A stretch of DNA of 64,000 nucleotides, from positions 131,501 to 195,500 of the forward strand of contig BPKJ01000004.1 of NCBI GenBank assembly GCA_026005075.1. The letters are read 5' to 3'. Made by a program: the position numbers and the translations under genes. Of this stretch, positions 8,541-18,285 are shown in pieces. Below the pieces are notes generated by a model, which saw only the letters and a program-made list of their open reading frames with translations, was not told the origin of the DNA and made no database searches. Numbering within the stretch: the first letter of the stretch is position 1; every line of letters starts with the position of its first letter. Origin of the DNA: Lysobacteraceae bacterium (GTDB lineage: Bacteria; Pseudomonadota; Gammaproteobacteria; Xanthomonadales; Xanthomonadaceae).

Positions 8541-10669
8541 ATGAGCGATGCAGCCGCGCGCGCGACGGAGGCCCGGACAGCGCCCTCGACGGCGCCCGAT
8601 CGCGCAGGCTGGCTGCTGGCGCTTGCCGGCCTGGCGTCGGTGGCGGCGGGCCTCGTCCAGCATCGGCTCTGGCAGGAGCTTCCCGTACCGCGGCCGCTGG
8701 AGAGCCTTGCCCTCCTGCTGGGGCTGGTGGCGCTGGCGCTTCCCATCGCCTGGCTGTGGCGGCGCAGCCTCGCCCTGTGCCTGCTGCTCGCGACCGGCCT
8801 CGTCACCCTGCAGCTGCTGGGACCGCGCACGGTGTTGGCGGCCGCGCTGCTCGGCCTCGCCGCCGCCAGCCTGGGCCGCCGCATCGGCGGTGCCTCGGGA
8901 ATCCCGGGCACCGCCCGGCTCGGTGCGGGCCTCGCCGGACTTGCGGCCATCGTCGGCTGGACCCTGCCCTTCCCGGTGCACTCCCCGCTGACGCACGCCC
9001 TGCTCTGCCTCGGCCTGATCGCGCTGGGCGGGCGCGGACTGGGGCGCGACCTGCACGCCGCCGTGGACGCGCTCGACCGCGAGGCGCGGCGTGCCCCCTG
9101 GGCGGCGATGCTCGCCTGTGCGGCCCTCGCCCTGACCGCGAGCCATGCCTGGCTGCCCACCCTGCTGTTCGACGACCTTGCGTACCACCTCGGCCTGCCC
9201 AGCCAGTTGGCGCGCCTGCACTACTACCGCATGGACGCCGCCTCGCAGGCCTGGGCCCTTGGCGCCGTGGCTCGGTGACAGCCTGTTTGCCTCCGCCCGC
9301 CTGCTCGCGGGCCAGGATGCGCGCGGCGCGCTCAACCTGCTCTGGCTGGGGCTCGCGGCCAGCGCGCTGCACCGCCTGACCCGCAGCTTTGCGCCGCAGC
9401 GGCCTGCCGCCCCGTGGCTTGCGGTCGCGTCGTTCGCCTCGCTGCCCGTGGTCGCCGTGCTGGTGGCCGGCATGCAGGTCGAGCTCATCCTGATGGCCCT
9501 GCTGCTCGCCCTGCTCGACCTCTGGCGCAGCCATCCCAGCGGCGGCGACCCGGCGCCGCGCCGGCGTACCCTGGCCTGCCTGGTCGGCGGCCTGCTCGCC
9601 ACCAAGCTGAGCAGCCTGCTGCCTCTGCTGCTGATCGCCGGCCACGCGCTCTGGCGCAGGCGGGGCCGCCTAGACCCTCGCGCCCTCCTCGGCCCCGCCC
9701 TCCTGGTCGCCCTGGTCGGAGGCAGCGCCTACACCTATGCCGCATGGCTGGCCGGCAACCCGGTGCTTCCGCTGGCCAACGATGTCTTCCAGAGCCGGTT
9801 CTTTCCGCCTGCGGCGTTCTCCGATGCCCGCTACCCGAGCGGGATCTCGCTGCCCCTGCTCTGGGACTGGGCCTTCGCATCGCGGACAGGTGTACGAGAG
9901 CTGGAACGGGGTCAGCGGATTCCAGTGGCTGGCGCTCGGCGGCCTGGGCCTGCTCGCCCTGCGAGGACGCCGGGCTCTGACCGCGCTGGTCGCCCTCGGG
10001 CTGGCGTGGTTCCTGATCCAGTTCCAGCTGATGGCCTACCTGCGCTACCTGACCCCACCCCTGGTGCTGCTGCTCCCGGCCCTTGCGATCGCCGCCTCCG
10101 AGCGCGCCCGCCCGCTCGGTGCCGTCCTCGCCGTGCTCGCCGTTGCCGGGAACCTGGCCATGCAGGCCAATGCCAACTGGGTCCTGCGCGACTTCGGGGT
10201 CGCGGACATCCTGCGCGCCAAGGGCGAGACGGAGCAGCTCGTGGCACGGGTCGCGCCCGAGCTTCCGCTGATCGAGCGCGCCCGTGCGCGCACCGCAAGA
10301 CCGCGCATCCTGCTCGCCGATCCGGAACGCCCCTTTGCCGCGGCCTGCGGCGGCTGCGCCTTCGTCCGCAACTGGTACGACCACGAGTTAAAGGCCCGCT
10401 TGGCCGGCGACGAGCCCGACGCGCTGCGGCGCGCGCTGCAGCCACTCGGTTTCAGCCACGTGATCCTCCATCGCGGAAGTGCCAGCGCCAGCGCCTTCGA
10501 GCCGGCGCTCGAGGCCCTGGGCGCAGTACCGATCGCCCACCTGAACGGGGCCGAGCTCTGGGAGCTGCCGCCCGCGCCGCCCACCGCGACGGACCTTTTC
10601 GAGCAGCGTGATCTGGCCCGCCAGCATTTCCATCGGCCGCGGCCACCGAGCTCCACCGGAAACCCATGA
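8541..10669 (+). pseudogene. polytopic membrane glycosyltransferase (GT-C type), two apparent frameshifts
   Basis: Read through two frame changes, this is one ~708-aa protein with about ten hydrophobic segments and a soluble C-terminal part, resembling GT-C enzymes that move a sugar from a lipid carrier. Frame one (from 8541) runs to about 9253, where GGG seems to carry one G too many. Removing it continues QAW-PLAPWLGDSLFASARLL. Frame two runs to about 9885, where one extra base in CGGACAG breaks the frame. The third frame continues VYESWNGVSGFQWLALGG to the stop. Neither partial frame would fold on its own. I cannot tell decay from assembly error. It lies directly before a GT2-GtrA gene that could supply its lipid-linked sugar. 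Confidence 0.7.
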
Positions 10670-10679
10670 GGCAGCGACC

Positions 10680-11756
10680 TTGAACGCACCCGCACTTTCC
10701 AGCGACACGCGGCCGGCAGCCCTGATTCCGGCCTACAAGCCCTGCGCCGGACTGGTGCCCCTGGTGGAGGCGCTGCTGGCCTCCGAGGCCTTCTGCCAGG
10801 TGGTCGTGGTCGACGACGGCAGCGGCCCGGAGTACGCCGAAATCTTCGCGGCACTGCCCGCCTCGCCACGGCTGCGGGTTCTTGGTCACTACGTCAACCT
10901 GGGCAAGGGCGCCGCCCTGAAGACCGGCATCAACGCGGTCGGCCGCGAATGCCCGATGGCGGTCGGCGTGGTCACCCTCGACGCCGACGGCCAGCACGCC
11001 GTCGCGGACGTGCTGGCGGTCGCGCGCAGGCTGGTCGAATGCCCGCAGGCGCTGGTGCTGGGCTGCCGCGGCTTCGATCGCGACGTGCCGATGCGCAGCC
11101 GGATCGGCAACACCGTTACCCGCTGGGTGATGCGCGCTGCCGGAGGGCTGCGGATCTCCGACACCCAGACCGGGCTGCGCGGCATTCCGCGCGCGCTCTT
11201 CCCCGTGCTGCTGCGGCTGCGCACGCGCGGCTACGACTTCGAGCTGGACATGCTGCTGAGCGCACGCGAGGCGGGGCTGACCATCGTCGAGGTGCCGATC
11301 CGCACCATCTACATCGACGGCAACCGCAGCTCCCATTTCAACCCGCTGCTCGACTCGCTGCGGATCTACTACGTCTTCCTGCGCTTCAACCTGTCCTCGC
11401 TCAGCGCCTTCGTCGTCGACTACTCGCTGTTCGTGCTGCTGCGCGCCAGCGGCGGCAGCCTGGAGCTTGCGCAGTTCGGCGCCCGCCTCGTGTCCAGCCT
11501 GTTCAACTACGCCGTCAACCGCAGACTGGTGTTCCGCTCCGACCGAGGGCTGCTCCCTTCGCTGGCCCTGTACTACGGCACGGCGCTGCTCATCGCGGCG
11601 TGTTCCTACGGGCTGATCCTGCTCCTCGAAGCACGCCTCGGCATGTCGGTCTACACGGCCAAGCTGCTCGCCGACAGTGTGCTCTACGTGGCCAGCTTCG
11701 CGATCCAGAGGGAGTTCGTGTTCCGTCGCCTCGACCGCGCCTCCACAGAGCCCTGA
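10680..11756 (+). CDS. GT2 glycosyltransferase fused to a GtrA-like flippase domain
   Basis: A 358-aa two-part protein. Residues ~12-225 are a DPM1/GtrB-like family-2 glycosyltransferase with NLGKGAALKTGIN, the metal-binding DADGQH (Asp101, Asp103) and RTRGYDFELDMLL. It is expected to transfer a sugar from a nucleotide donor onto undecaprenyl phosphate. Residues ~235-355 hold four hydrophobic helices of the GtrA family, thought to flip the product (YSLFVLLRASGG, RLVSSLFNYAVNRRLVF). The start is a TTG with GAGG 8 bases upstream, 10 bp after the preceding frame's stop; no in-frame ATG fits. Together with the broken GT-C gene it recalls the GtrA-GtrB-GtrC glycosylation modules. Confidence 0.85.
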   Translation: MNAPALSSDTRPAALIPAYKPCAGLVPLVEALLASEAFCQVVVVDDGSGPEYAEIFAALPASPRLRVLGHYVNLGKGAALKTGINAVGRECPMAVGVVTLDADGQHAVADVLAVARRLVECPQALVLGCRGFDRDVPMRSRIGNTVTRWVMRAAGGLRISDTQTGLRGIPRALFPVLLRLRTRGYDFELDMLLSAREAGLTIVEVPIRTIYIDGNRSSHFNPLLDSLRIYYVFLRFNLSSLSAFVVDYSLFVLLRASGGSLELAQFGARLVSSLFNYAVNRRLVFRSDRGLLPSLALYYGTALLIAACSYGLILLLEARLGMSVYTAKLLADSVLYVASFAIQREFVFRRLDRASTEP

Positions 11757-11763
11757 GCGCCGC

Positions 11764-12717
11764 CTAGACCACCGCGGCCCAGACCTGCCAGGCCGTGAAG
11801 GCGACGAAGGCGGTGAGCAGGACCGCACCCGAGGCCCGCGATAGCCGCAGGAAACGCCGCATCAGCAGGTAGGCGAGCACGGTGAAGCCGAGCATGACCG
11901 GAAGCTCGACCCAGAGCACGCCGGGCTCGACCTCCAGCGGGCGCAGGCTCGAGGTGGCACCGAGGATGAGCAGGATGTTGAACAGGTTGGAGCCGATCAC
12001 GTTGCCCACGGCGATGTCGGTCTGGCCCCGCCACGCCGCCACCACGGAGGAGGCCAGCTCCGGAAGCGAGGTCCCCACCGCCACCACGGTCAGGCCGATG
12101 AGCAGTTCGCTCCAGCCCAGTTCCCGGGCCAGGGCGACCGCGGCATCGACCATCAGGTCGGCCCCTCCGAGCAGCAGGGCAAGGCCCAGTACGAGGCGTG
12201 CCAGCAGTACCGGCAAGCGCTCCGCCTGCCCGGCGAGCGCGCCGAGCTCCTCCTGCACCGGCGCAGGCTCGGCCCGCGCCGCGCGCCAGAGCAGCAGGAG
12301 CAGGCCGAGAAAGCCGAGCAGCAGCAGGGGGCCGTCGATCCCGCCCAGTCGCCCGTCCGCACACAGGGCGCACAGGGCGACCGAGACCAGCAGCAGGAGC
12401 GGCCCTTCGACGCGGACCAGCCGCATGTGCACCTGCAGTGGAGCGAGCAGGGCCGAGACCCCGAGGATCAGCCCGAGGTTGGCGATGTTGCTGCCGACGA
12501 CGTTGCCAAGGGCGAGGTCGTCCCGGCCTGCCCACGCTGCGGACAGGTTGACCGCGAGCTCCGGCGCCGAGGTGCCGATGCCGACGATGAGCAGGCCCAC
12601 CACGAACGGACGGATGCCGTAGCGCAACGCGAGACCGGAGGCTCCCCTGACAAAGCCTTCGGCGCCGGCGACGAGCAGCACCAGCCCGAGGGAAAACCAC
12701 GCGACCTGTTCGAGCAT
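11764..12717 (-). CDS. calcium/sodium antiporter (CaCA family, YrbG-like)
   Basis: An inner-membrane cation exchanger (317 aa) with the two inverted alpha-repeats of the CaCA superfamily: GIGTSAPELAVNLSAAWAGRDDLALGN... followed by VGSNIANLGLILG in the first half, and VAVGTSLPELASSVVAAWRG plus GSNLFNILLILGATS in the second. The glutamates in the two PEL motifs bind the ion. Ten hydrophobic segments are visible. I use the ATG at 12717, which has AGGAT upstream, rather than a TTG five codons earlier. It converges with the GT2-GtrA gene (7-bp gap) and follows glnE on the same strand. Confidence 0.9.
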   Translation of the reverse strand: MLEQVAWFSLGLVLLVAGAEGFVRGASGLALRYGIRPFVVGLLIVGIGTSAPELAVNLSAAWAGRDDLALGNVVGSNIANLGLILGVSALLAPLQVHMRLVRVEGPLLLLVSVALCALCADGRLGGIDGPLLLLGFLGLLLLLWRAARAEPAPVQEELGALAGQAERLPVLLARLVLGLALLLGGADLMVDAAVALARELGWSELLIGLTVVAVGTSLPELASSVVAAWRGQTDIAVGNVIGSNLFNILLILGATSSLRPLEVEPGVLWVELPVMLGFTVLAYLLMRRFLRLSRASGAVLLTAFVAFTAWQVWAAVV

Positions 12718-12789
12718 CGGAACATCCTGCAACCGGGGCCGGCGAGGATACCCACTGCGACCGCGACCGGGAAGCCGCAGGGGCTGCTA

Positions 12790-12807
12790 CGCCTGACCTT
12801 TCAGGCG
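12790..12807. terminator. perfect hairpin overlapping the glnE stop codon
   Basis: CGCCTGA and TCAGGCG form a 7-bp stem with a 4-base loop, with the glnE stop codon inside one arm. No T-run follows on either strand, so it may only slow or process the transcript before the exchanger gene. Confidence 0.35.
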
Positions 12808-15605
12808 CTTTGTCCACTCCGACCGAATGAAGCCGTGACCAGTCCGAGCCGGGACCACAGTTGCCGCACCTGCTGTCGGGCTGCGTCGATCCCGGCATCC
12901 GCGACCACCACCCTGGCGCGCGCATCGAGGCTGCAGTCGAGCGCGCGCTCGAGCAGCGTTGCGTGGGCCTCGAGCGTCGATCTCGCGGTTTCGGGGTCGA
13001 GCACGCCGGCCTCGCGCAGGGCTTCGACGAGGGCTGCGGTGGCGCGCGGGCGTAGCAGCGATGGGTGCGTTCCGCCATGCCCGAGCACGGCGGCCTGCAG
13101 GGCGAACTCGAGATCGACCAGCCCGCCCTCGCCCTGCTTGAGATCGAAGTGCCCGTCGCCGCTGCGATCGAGCTCGGCACGCATCCGCGCCCGCATGCCG
13201 GTGACCTCGGCACACAGGGTCGCCGGGTCGCGCGGACGGCGCAGCACCTCGGCACGGACCTGCTCGAAGGCCTGCGCCAGACGGCGCGAGCCGGCAACCG
13301 GGCGGGCCCGTACCAGCGCCTGATGCTCCCAGGTCCAGGCCCGCTCGCCCTGGTAGCGGGCAAAGCTCTGCAGGCTGGTCAGCAGGAGTCCCTTGGCGCC
13401 GTCCGGCCGGAGGCGCAGATCGACCTCGTACAGTCGCCCGGCCGGGGTCAGGGTGGATAGCAGCGACAGCAGCTTCTGCACCACCCGCAGCTGGTAGCGG
13501 CTGGCCTCGAGCGGCCGCGGCCCGTCGCTCATCCCCTGCACGGCCTCGGCGTCGTAGAGGAAGACCAGGTCGAGGTCGGAGGTGAAGCCGAGTTCCTCGC
13601 CGCCCAGACTGCCGTAGCCGAGCACGGCCAGTCCGGCATCGTCCACCCGACCGGGAAGCACGCCGTGCGCCGGGGCGAGGTCGGCGATGGCCAGCGGCAG
13701 CAGGGCCTCGACCAGAGCCTGCGCCAGCCAGGCCAGCTCGGCCGCGATGCGCTCGGGCGGCTGCTGCCGGAACAGCGTGGCAAGGCCGATGCGGAAGGCC
13801 AGGCTCTGCCGCAACTCGTTCAGCGCCACCAGGGCCTGCTCGGTGTCGCCGGCGTGGCGGTGGCGCAGGGCGTCGAGCTCGGCGCGCAGGTGCTCGAGGT
13901 CCACGCCTCCGGCATCGATCCGCGCATCGAGCAGGTCGTCGAGCAGGATCGGATGCTGGCTCAGGCGTTCGGCCAGCAGCGCCGAACGGGAGCTGACCTC
14001 GACCAGCCGGCGCAGCGCGGCCGGCTGCTCGTCGAGCAGCGCCAGGTAGGCGCCGCGGCGCAGGATGGCCTGCAGCAGGTCGAGCAGGCGCTCCAGGCTG
14101 CGATCCGGGCGTTCCGTGCCCGCTGCCGCCGCAAGGATCTCGGGCATGAGGCGGTCGAGGCGGTCGCGCGAGCGCGCACCGATCGCCCCCGCAGCGCTGT
14201 GCCGTGCAAGCTGTCGGAGGCGCGCATGCAAGGCCTCCGCGCGCTCGAAGCCGGCCTCCGCGAGGTCCTCCGGCCGCGCTTCGGCATCGATCTTCAGCCA
14301 GTACCCGGCCAGCGCCCCGCGCGGGCCCGGCAGCCGTTTTGCGCGCGCGACGAACACCCGCTCGAACTCCGCGCTGACCGCGCGCCGGTGGCGCTCGAGT
14401 TCCTCGACCAGTGCCTCCCAGTTCGGATAGCCAAGGGTCGCGGCGAGACGGGCGCGGGTGAAGGCATCCTCCGGGAGCACGTGCACCTGCTGATCGCGCA
14501 TCATCTGCAGCCGGTTCTCGAGGCGGCGCAGAAACCGGTAGGCCTGGCGCAGGCGCTGCGCGACCTCGGTGCCGAGATGGCCGGCACGCTGCAGGGCGTC
14601 CAACGCCGTCAGCAGCCCCGGGGTGCGCAGGGCCGGCTCTCGTCCACCGCGGATCAGCTGCTGCAGCTGCACCACGAACTCGACCTCGCGGATCCCGCCG
14701 GGGCCGAGCTTGATGTGCTCGGCGAGGTCGCGCCGCGCGACCTCGGCATCGATGCGAGCCTTCATCGCCCGCAGCCCCTCGAAGGCGGTGTAGTCGAGGT
14801 AGCGGCGGTAGACGAAAGGCCGCAGCGTTTCCAGCAGCTCGCGCGCCGCGGCGATGTCGCCGGCCAGCGGGCGGGCCTTGATCCATGCGTAGCGTTCCCA
14901 GTCGCGACCGTGGCGCTGGTAGTACTGCTCCATGGCCGATGCCGAGAGCACCAGCCTGCCCGCGTTGCCGAACGGACGCAGGCGCATGTCGACCCGCCAC
15001 GCGACCCCGTCCGCGCCCACCTCCCCGAGCAGCTGGATCAGGCGCTGGCCCACGCGCTGGAAATGGAGCTCATGCTCGACCGGGCGCGGGCCATCGGTGC
15101 TGCCGGCCTCGGCGAACGCGAACACGAGGTCGATGTCCGAGCTGAAATTGAGCTCCATGCCGCCGAGCTTGCCGAGGGCAAGCACCTGCAGGCCCTGCGG
15201 CCTCCCGTCCTGGCGCCGGGCGCGACCGTGGCGGGCCTCCAGCTCCGCCTCCGCCGCCTCCAGCGCGGCGCCCACGCAGGCCGCCGCGGCCCAGCTGCTG
15301 GCGAGGCAGACCTGCTCGACCGGAGCGCCATCCAGGTCGAGCACGATCTGCGCCAGCGAATGGCGATGCCGAAACCCGCGCAGGGCCGCGGCCCAGCCCT
15401 CCGGCCGCTGCAGGTCGAGGCGGAGCGCCGGTGGCGGACGCGCGATGCCGCGCAGGTAGTGCGGGTTCCGTCGCAACTGCTCGAACAGGTAGTCGCTGGC
15501 CCACAGCCAGCGCCGGACCCGGTCCCGCCAGCCCGCCGGAACGGCCTCCAGTTCGACCATCCTGGCATCGGCCCAGTCGCAAAGCTCGGCGCGGCCGACG
15601 CTCAC
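12801..15605 (-). CDS. glnE: bifunctional glutamine synthetase adenylyltransferase/deadenylyltransferase
   Basis: GlnE (934 aa) adenylylates and deadenylylates glutamine synthetase in response to PII and glutamine. It has two nucleotidyltransferase domains. The N-terminal, deadenylylating one carries LGKLGGMELNFSSDIDLVF. The C-terminal, adenylylating one carries LGYGSLGGEELGFTSDLDLVF. In both, G-x-x-D-x-D supplies the metal ligands. Length is normal for the family (E. coli 946). The start is a GTG with a run of five G upstream; the nearest ATG is 15 codons in. A strong terminator-like hairpin ends only 12 bases before the start codon, which is odd (see findings). The next gene upstream on the strand is mgtE. 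Confidence 0.95.
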   Translation of the reverse strand: MSVGRAELCDWADARMVELEAVPAGWRDRVRRWLWASDYLFEQLRRNPHYLRGIARPPPALRLDLQRPEGWAAALRGFRHRHSLAQIVLDLDGAPVEQVCLASSWAAAACVGAALEAAEAELEARHGRARRQDGRPQGLQVLALGKLGGMELNFSSDIDLVFAFAEAGSTDGPRPVEHELHFQRVGQRLIQLLGEVGADGVAWRVDMRLRPFGNAGRLVLSASAMEQYYQRHGRDWERYAWIKARPLAGDIAAARELLETLRPFVYRRYLDYTAFEGLRAMKARIDAEVARRDLAEHIKLGPGGIREVEFVVQLQQLIRGGREPALRTPGLLTALDALQRAGHLGTEVAQRLRQAYRFLRRLENRLQMMRDQQVHVLPEDAFTRARLAATLGYPNWEALVEELERHRRAVSAEFERVFVARAKRLPGPRGALAGYWLKIDAEARPEDLAEAGFERAEALHARLRQLARHSAAGAIGARSRDRLDRLMPEILAAAAGTERPDRSLERLLDLLQAILRRGAYLALLDEQPAALRRLVEVSSRSALLAERLSQHPILLDDLLDARIDAGGVDLEHLRAELDALRHRHAGDTEQALVALNELRQSLAFRIGLATLFRQQPPERIAAELAWLAQALVEALLPLAIADLAPAHGVLPGRVDDAGLAVLGYGSLGGEELGFTSDLDLVFLYDAEAVQGMSDGPRPLEASRYQLRVVQKLLSLLSTLTPAGRLYEVDLRLRPDGAKGLLLTSLQSFARYQGERAWTWEHQALVRARPVAGSRRLAQAFEQVRAEVLRRPRDPATLCAEVTGMRARMRAELDRSGDGHFDLKQGEGGLVDLEFALQAAVLGHGGTHPSLLRPRATAALVEALREAGVLDPETARSTLEAHATLLERALDCSLDARARVVVADAGIDAARQQVRQLWSRLGLVTASFGRSGQSA

Positions 15606-15617
15606 GCCAGCCCCCGC

Positions 15618-15657
15618 AAAAAGAAGACCCGCCCCGGATGCTCCGAAGCGGGCTTCT
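15618..15657 (-). terminator. intrinsic terminator between mgtE and glnE
   Basis: On the minus strand AGAAG-CCCGC pairs with GCGGG-T-CTTCT (one bulged T), with an inner CGGA/TCCG stem, followed directly by TTTTT (15622 down to 15618). This is the best factor-independent terminator in the window. It would end the ubiE-mgtE transcript, yet its T-run stops 12 bases before the glnE start codon, so it may also act as an attenuator in the glnE leader. Confidence 0.65.
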
Positions 15658-15748
15658 CCCTCCCCAACCCATGGTGCCCCATGCGCCGGACCCCGATCCT
15701 ACGCCGCTGCGACCGCCCAGGCATGCTGCAGCGCACGAACGGCCCTTC

Positions 15749-16978
15749 CTAGAGGACGAGCAGCACGGCGAGCCCGAGGAACAGGCCCATGCTGACCACG
15801 TCGGTCACCGTGCTGAGCAGGATCGCCGAGGCCGTGGCCGGATCCATGCCCGCCCGCCGCAGCGCAACCGGAACCAGCGCTCCGGCCACGCCGGAGATCG
15901 AACAGCCGAGCGCCATCGCCAGCCATGTCGCCAGCGCCAGCCGCACGGCCTGATCGGGGTGCTTGGAAGCGGCCATCAGCCCCATCGCCATCGCCGCCAG
16001 CGCACCGGTCAGGATCCCGTTGATCAGGCCCAGCAGCCCCTCCTTGGCCAGCAGCCGCGCCACCGGCCGGGACCGCAGCTCACCCAGAGTCATGCCCCGG
16101 ATCACCACCGCGAGCGACTGCGCCCCGAGGTTGTTGCACTGCCCGGCAAGCACCGGCAGGAACAGGGCCAGCACCACCAGCCGGTCGATGGCGTCCTCGA
16201 ACAGGCCGACCACCGCCGCCGCGACGAACACCGTGAACAGGTTGATCAGCAGCCAGGGGTGGCGAAACCGGAAGCTGCGCCCGAAGGGGGTGGCCAGGCG
16301 CTCCTCCTTCTCGACGCCGACCATGGCGCCGGCCTGGGCGGAGATCTCGAAGGCCTGCTGCTCGAACAGGGCCTGCCCGCGCACCAGCCCGACCAGCCGC
16401 CGATCGTCCTCGCACACCGGATAGACCGGAAAGTGCCGCGTCACCACCTCGCGCATCGCATCGACCAGCGGCGTTCTCGGGTGCAGGGAGAACGGGTCGA
16501 TCACCATCACCTCGTCGAGGGTCTGCTCCGGTCGCGCGTAGAGCAGTTCACGAAACGCCACCACGCCCAGCAGGCGCTCGGCGTCGTCGACCACGAACAG
16601 GTAGACCACCAGGCGCTGCGCCACCACGCCGCGCAGCTCCTCGATCGCATCGCGGACCCGGGTCCCGGTCAGGAACACCGCCGGCGGATCCTCCAGCAGC
16701 CGGCCGACGGTGCCCTCCGGATAGCTCTGGGCGTCGGTCCAGTCGGTACCCGGCGGCGCCACCGCGAGGATCGCCCGCCGCAGCTCCTCGGGCATCGCGG
16801 CAAGGATGGTCGAGGCGCGCCCGACCGGCATCTGCGCGAGCAGCTGCGCGGCCGCCTCCGGCTGGATCCGCCGCAGCCGATCGGTGGCGGTGGCCGCGTC
16901 GAGGCCGTACAGGCGCTCGGAGGAGAGCTCGGGGCCTGTGCGGTCCGCGGCGCCCTGCGGCTTCGAGGCACGGCTCAA
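15749..16978 (-). CDS. mgtE: MgtE-family magnesium transporter
   Basis: A 409-aa Mg2+ channel/transporter of the inner membrane. Residues ~25-105 are the MgtE N domain. Residues ~110-230 are a CBS pair that senses Mg2+. The C-terminal ~170 residues contain five membrane helices with the conserved [21 protein letters not shown] and the [15 protein letters not shown] helix. It is slightly shorter than the ~450 aa usual for the family, mostly at the N-terminus. The start is a TTG overlapping the ubiE stop (TTGA), so it is probably translated by coupling to ubiE; there is no clear independent ribosome site. Confidence 0.92.
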   Translation of the reverse strand: MSRASKPQGAADRTGPELSSERLYGLDAATATDRLRRIQPEAAAQLLAQMPVGRASTILAAMPEELRRAILAVAPPGTDWTDAQSYPEGTVGRLLEDPPAVFLTGTRVRDAIEELRGVVAQRLVVYLFVVDDAERLLGVVAFRELLYARPEQTLDEVMVIDPFSLHPRTPLVDAMREVVTRHFPVYPVCEDDRRLVGLVRGQALFEQQAFEISAQAGAMVGVEKEERLATPFGRSFRFRHPWLLINLFTVFVAAAVVGLFEDAIDRLVVLALFLPVLAGQCNNLGAQSLAVVIRGMTLGELRSRPVARLLAKEGLLGLINGILTGALAAMAMGLMAASKHPDQAVRLALATWLAMALGCSISGVAGALVPVALRRAGMDPATASAILLSTVTDVVSMGLFLGLAVLLVL

Positions 16979-17736
16979 AGCGCGTAGCCCGAGTGGATGG
17001 CCACGATGCCGGCCGAGAGGTTGCGGAAGCTGCAGCGCTCGAACCCCGCCTGCTCCATCATCGCCTTCAGCTCTTCCTGCGGCGGGTGCCTGCGGATCGA
17101 CTCGGCAAGGTAGCGGTAGCTTTCCTCGTCACCGGCGATCAGCCGGCCCAGCCTCGGCAGCACCTGGAACCCGTGCAGGTCGTAGAGCGGCCGCAGCCAG
17201 GCAGGCTCGACACGGGAGAACTCCAGCACCAGGGCGCGCCCTCCCGGTCGCAGTACCCGCCGCATTTCGGCAAGGGCCCTCGGCTTGTCGGTGACGTTGC
17301 GCAGGCCGAAGCCGATGGTCACGAGGTCGAAGCCGCGGTCCGGAAAGGGCAGCGCCTCGGCATCGAGCTGGACGTAGTCCAGCCCGCGCACGAGGCCACG
17401 GTCGATCAGCCGGTCCCGCCCGACCCTCAACATGGAGGCGTTGATGTCCCCGAGCACGACGCTGCCGCGCGCCCCGACCCGCGGATGCAGCAGCGCGGCG
17501 ATGTCGCCGGTGCCGCCGGCGAGATCCAGCACCCGATCGCCCGGCCTGACCCCCGAGGTCGCCACGAAGTAGCGTTTCCAGAGCCGGTGGATGCCAAGGC
17601 TCATGAGGTCGTTCATCAGGTCGTAGCGCTCGGCGACCGAGCTGAACACCCGGCCCACCAGCCTGCGCTTCTCGCCGACCGGCACCTCGCGGAAACCGAA
17701 ATGGGTCAGCCGACCGTCGTCTCTGTTCTCGTCCAT
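16975..17736 (-). CDS. ubiE: ubiquinone/menaquinone C-methyltransferase UbiE
   Basis: A SAM-dependent methyltransferase (253 aa) that methylates the ring carbon in ubiquinone (and, where present, menaquinone) synthesis. Motifs seen are [24 protein letters not shown] near the N-terminus, the SAM-binding [12 protein letters not shown] and the family block [20 protein letters not shown] start at the ATG at 17736 (MDENRDDG), since the open frame upstream shows no family similarity. It is divergent from the ElaA-like gene with a 66-bp gap and is coupled to mgtE. Confidence 0.94.
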   Translation of the reverse strand: MDENRDDGRLTHFGFREVPVGEKRRLVGRVFSSVAERYDLMNDLMSLGIHRLWKRYFVATSGVRPGDRVLDLAGGTGDIAALLHPRVGARGSVVLGDINASMLRVGRDRLIDRGLVRGLDYVQLDAEALPFPDRGFDLVTIGFGLRNVTDKPRALAEMRRVLRPGGRALVLEFSRVEPAWLRPLYDLHGFQVLPRLGRLIAGDEESYRYLAESIRRHPPQEELKAMMEQAGFERCSFRNLSAGIVAIHSGYAL

Positions 17737-17802
17737 GGTGCCGATTATCGCCACAAAACCGGTCTTTCGCCGCTCTGCCGGCACCCCCTATCATGCCCGG
17801 CC

Positions 17803-18285
17803 ATGGATGCCACCTGCCGCCTGCGCTGGACCTGCGCCCCGCTCGATGCGCTCTCGCCGCGGCAGGTCTACCGCCTCCTGCAGCTCCGCAGCGCGGTCTT
17901 CGTGGTCGAGCAGGACTGCGTCTTCCTCGAACCCGACGGCCAGGACCTGCTGCCCGGCGCATGGCAGCTCCTCGCGCAGACGCCCGAGGAAGAACTGGCC
18001 GGCTGCCTGCGCGGCCTGCCCCCGGGGTGCCGCTTCGCCGAACCGTCGCTGGGGCGCATCGTGACCCATCCCGGATGGCGCGGCCGCGGACTCGGGCGCG
18101 AGCTGGTCCGCCGCGGCCTTGCCGAGGTGGCGCGCCGGCATCCGGGACGGCCGGTGCGCCTCTCCGCGCAGAGCCACCTCGCGGCCTTCTACCGCAGCCT
18201 CGGCTTCGAGCCGGCCTCGGAGGAGTACGACGAGGACGGCATTCCGCACCTCGACATGGTCTGCCCGCCACCGCTCAGCGGCTGA
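17803..18285 (+). CDS. ElaA-like GNAT-family N-acetyltransferase
   Basis: A 160-aa GNAT protein of the ElaA subfamily. The start region LLQLRSAVFVVEQDC and the acetyl-CoA loop HPGWRGRGLGRELVRRGL are characteristic, followed by LSAQSHLAAFYRSLGFEPASEEYDEDGIPHLDM near the C-terminus, which is the ElaA signature region. The acceptor substrate of this family is unknown. The gene stands alone; its last 11 bases overlap the end of the convergent DUF971 gene. Confidence 0.88.
   Translation: MDATCRLRWTCAPLDALSPRQVYRLLQLRSAVFVVEQDCVFLEPDGQDLLPGAWQLLAQTPEEELAGCLRGLPPGCRFAEPSLGRIVTHPGWRGRGLGRELVRRGLAEVARRHPGRPVRLSAQSHLAAFYRSLGFEPASEEYDEDGIPHLDMVCPPPLSG

Noticed and set aside
9253-9255. GGG run as a phase-variation switch in the glycosyltransferase gene
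   Set aside because: Three bases are too few for slipped-strand variation at a useful rate; error or decay is simpler.
17737-17784. Upstream start for UbiE adding 16 residues
   Set aside because: The added part has no similarity to UbiE N-termini, and the ATG at 17736 gives the normal length.
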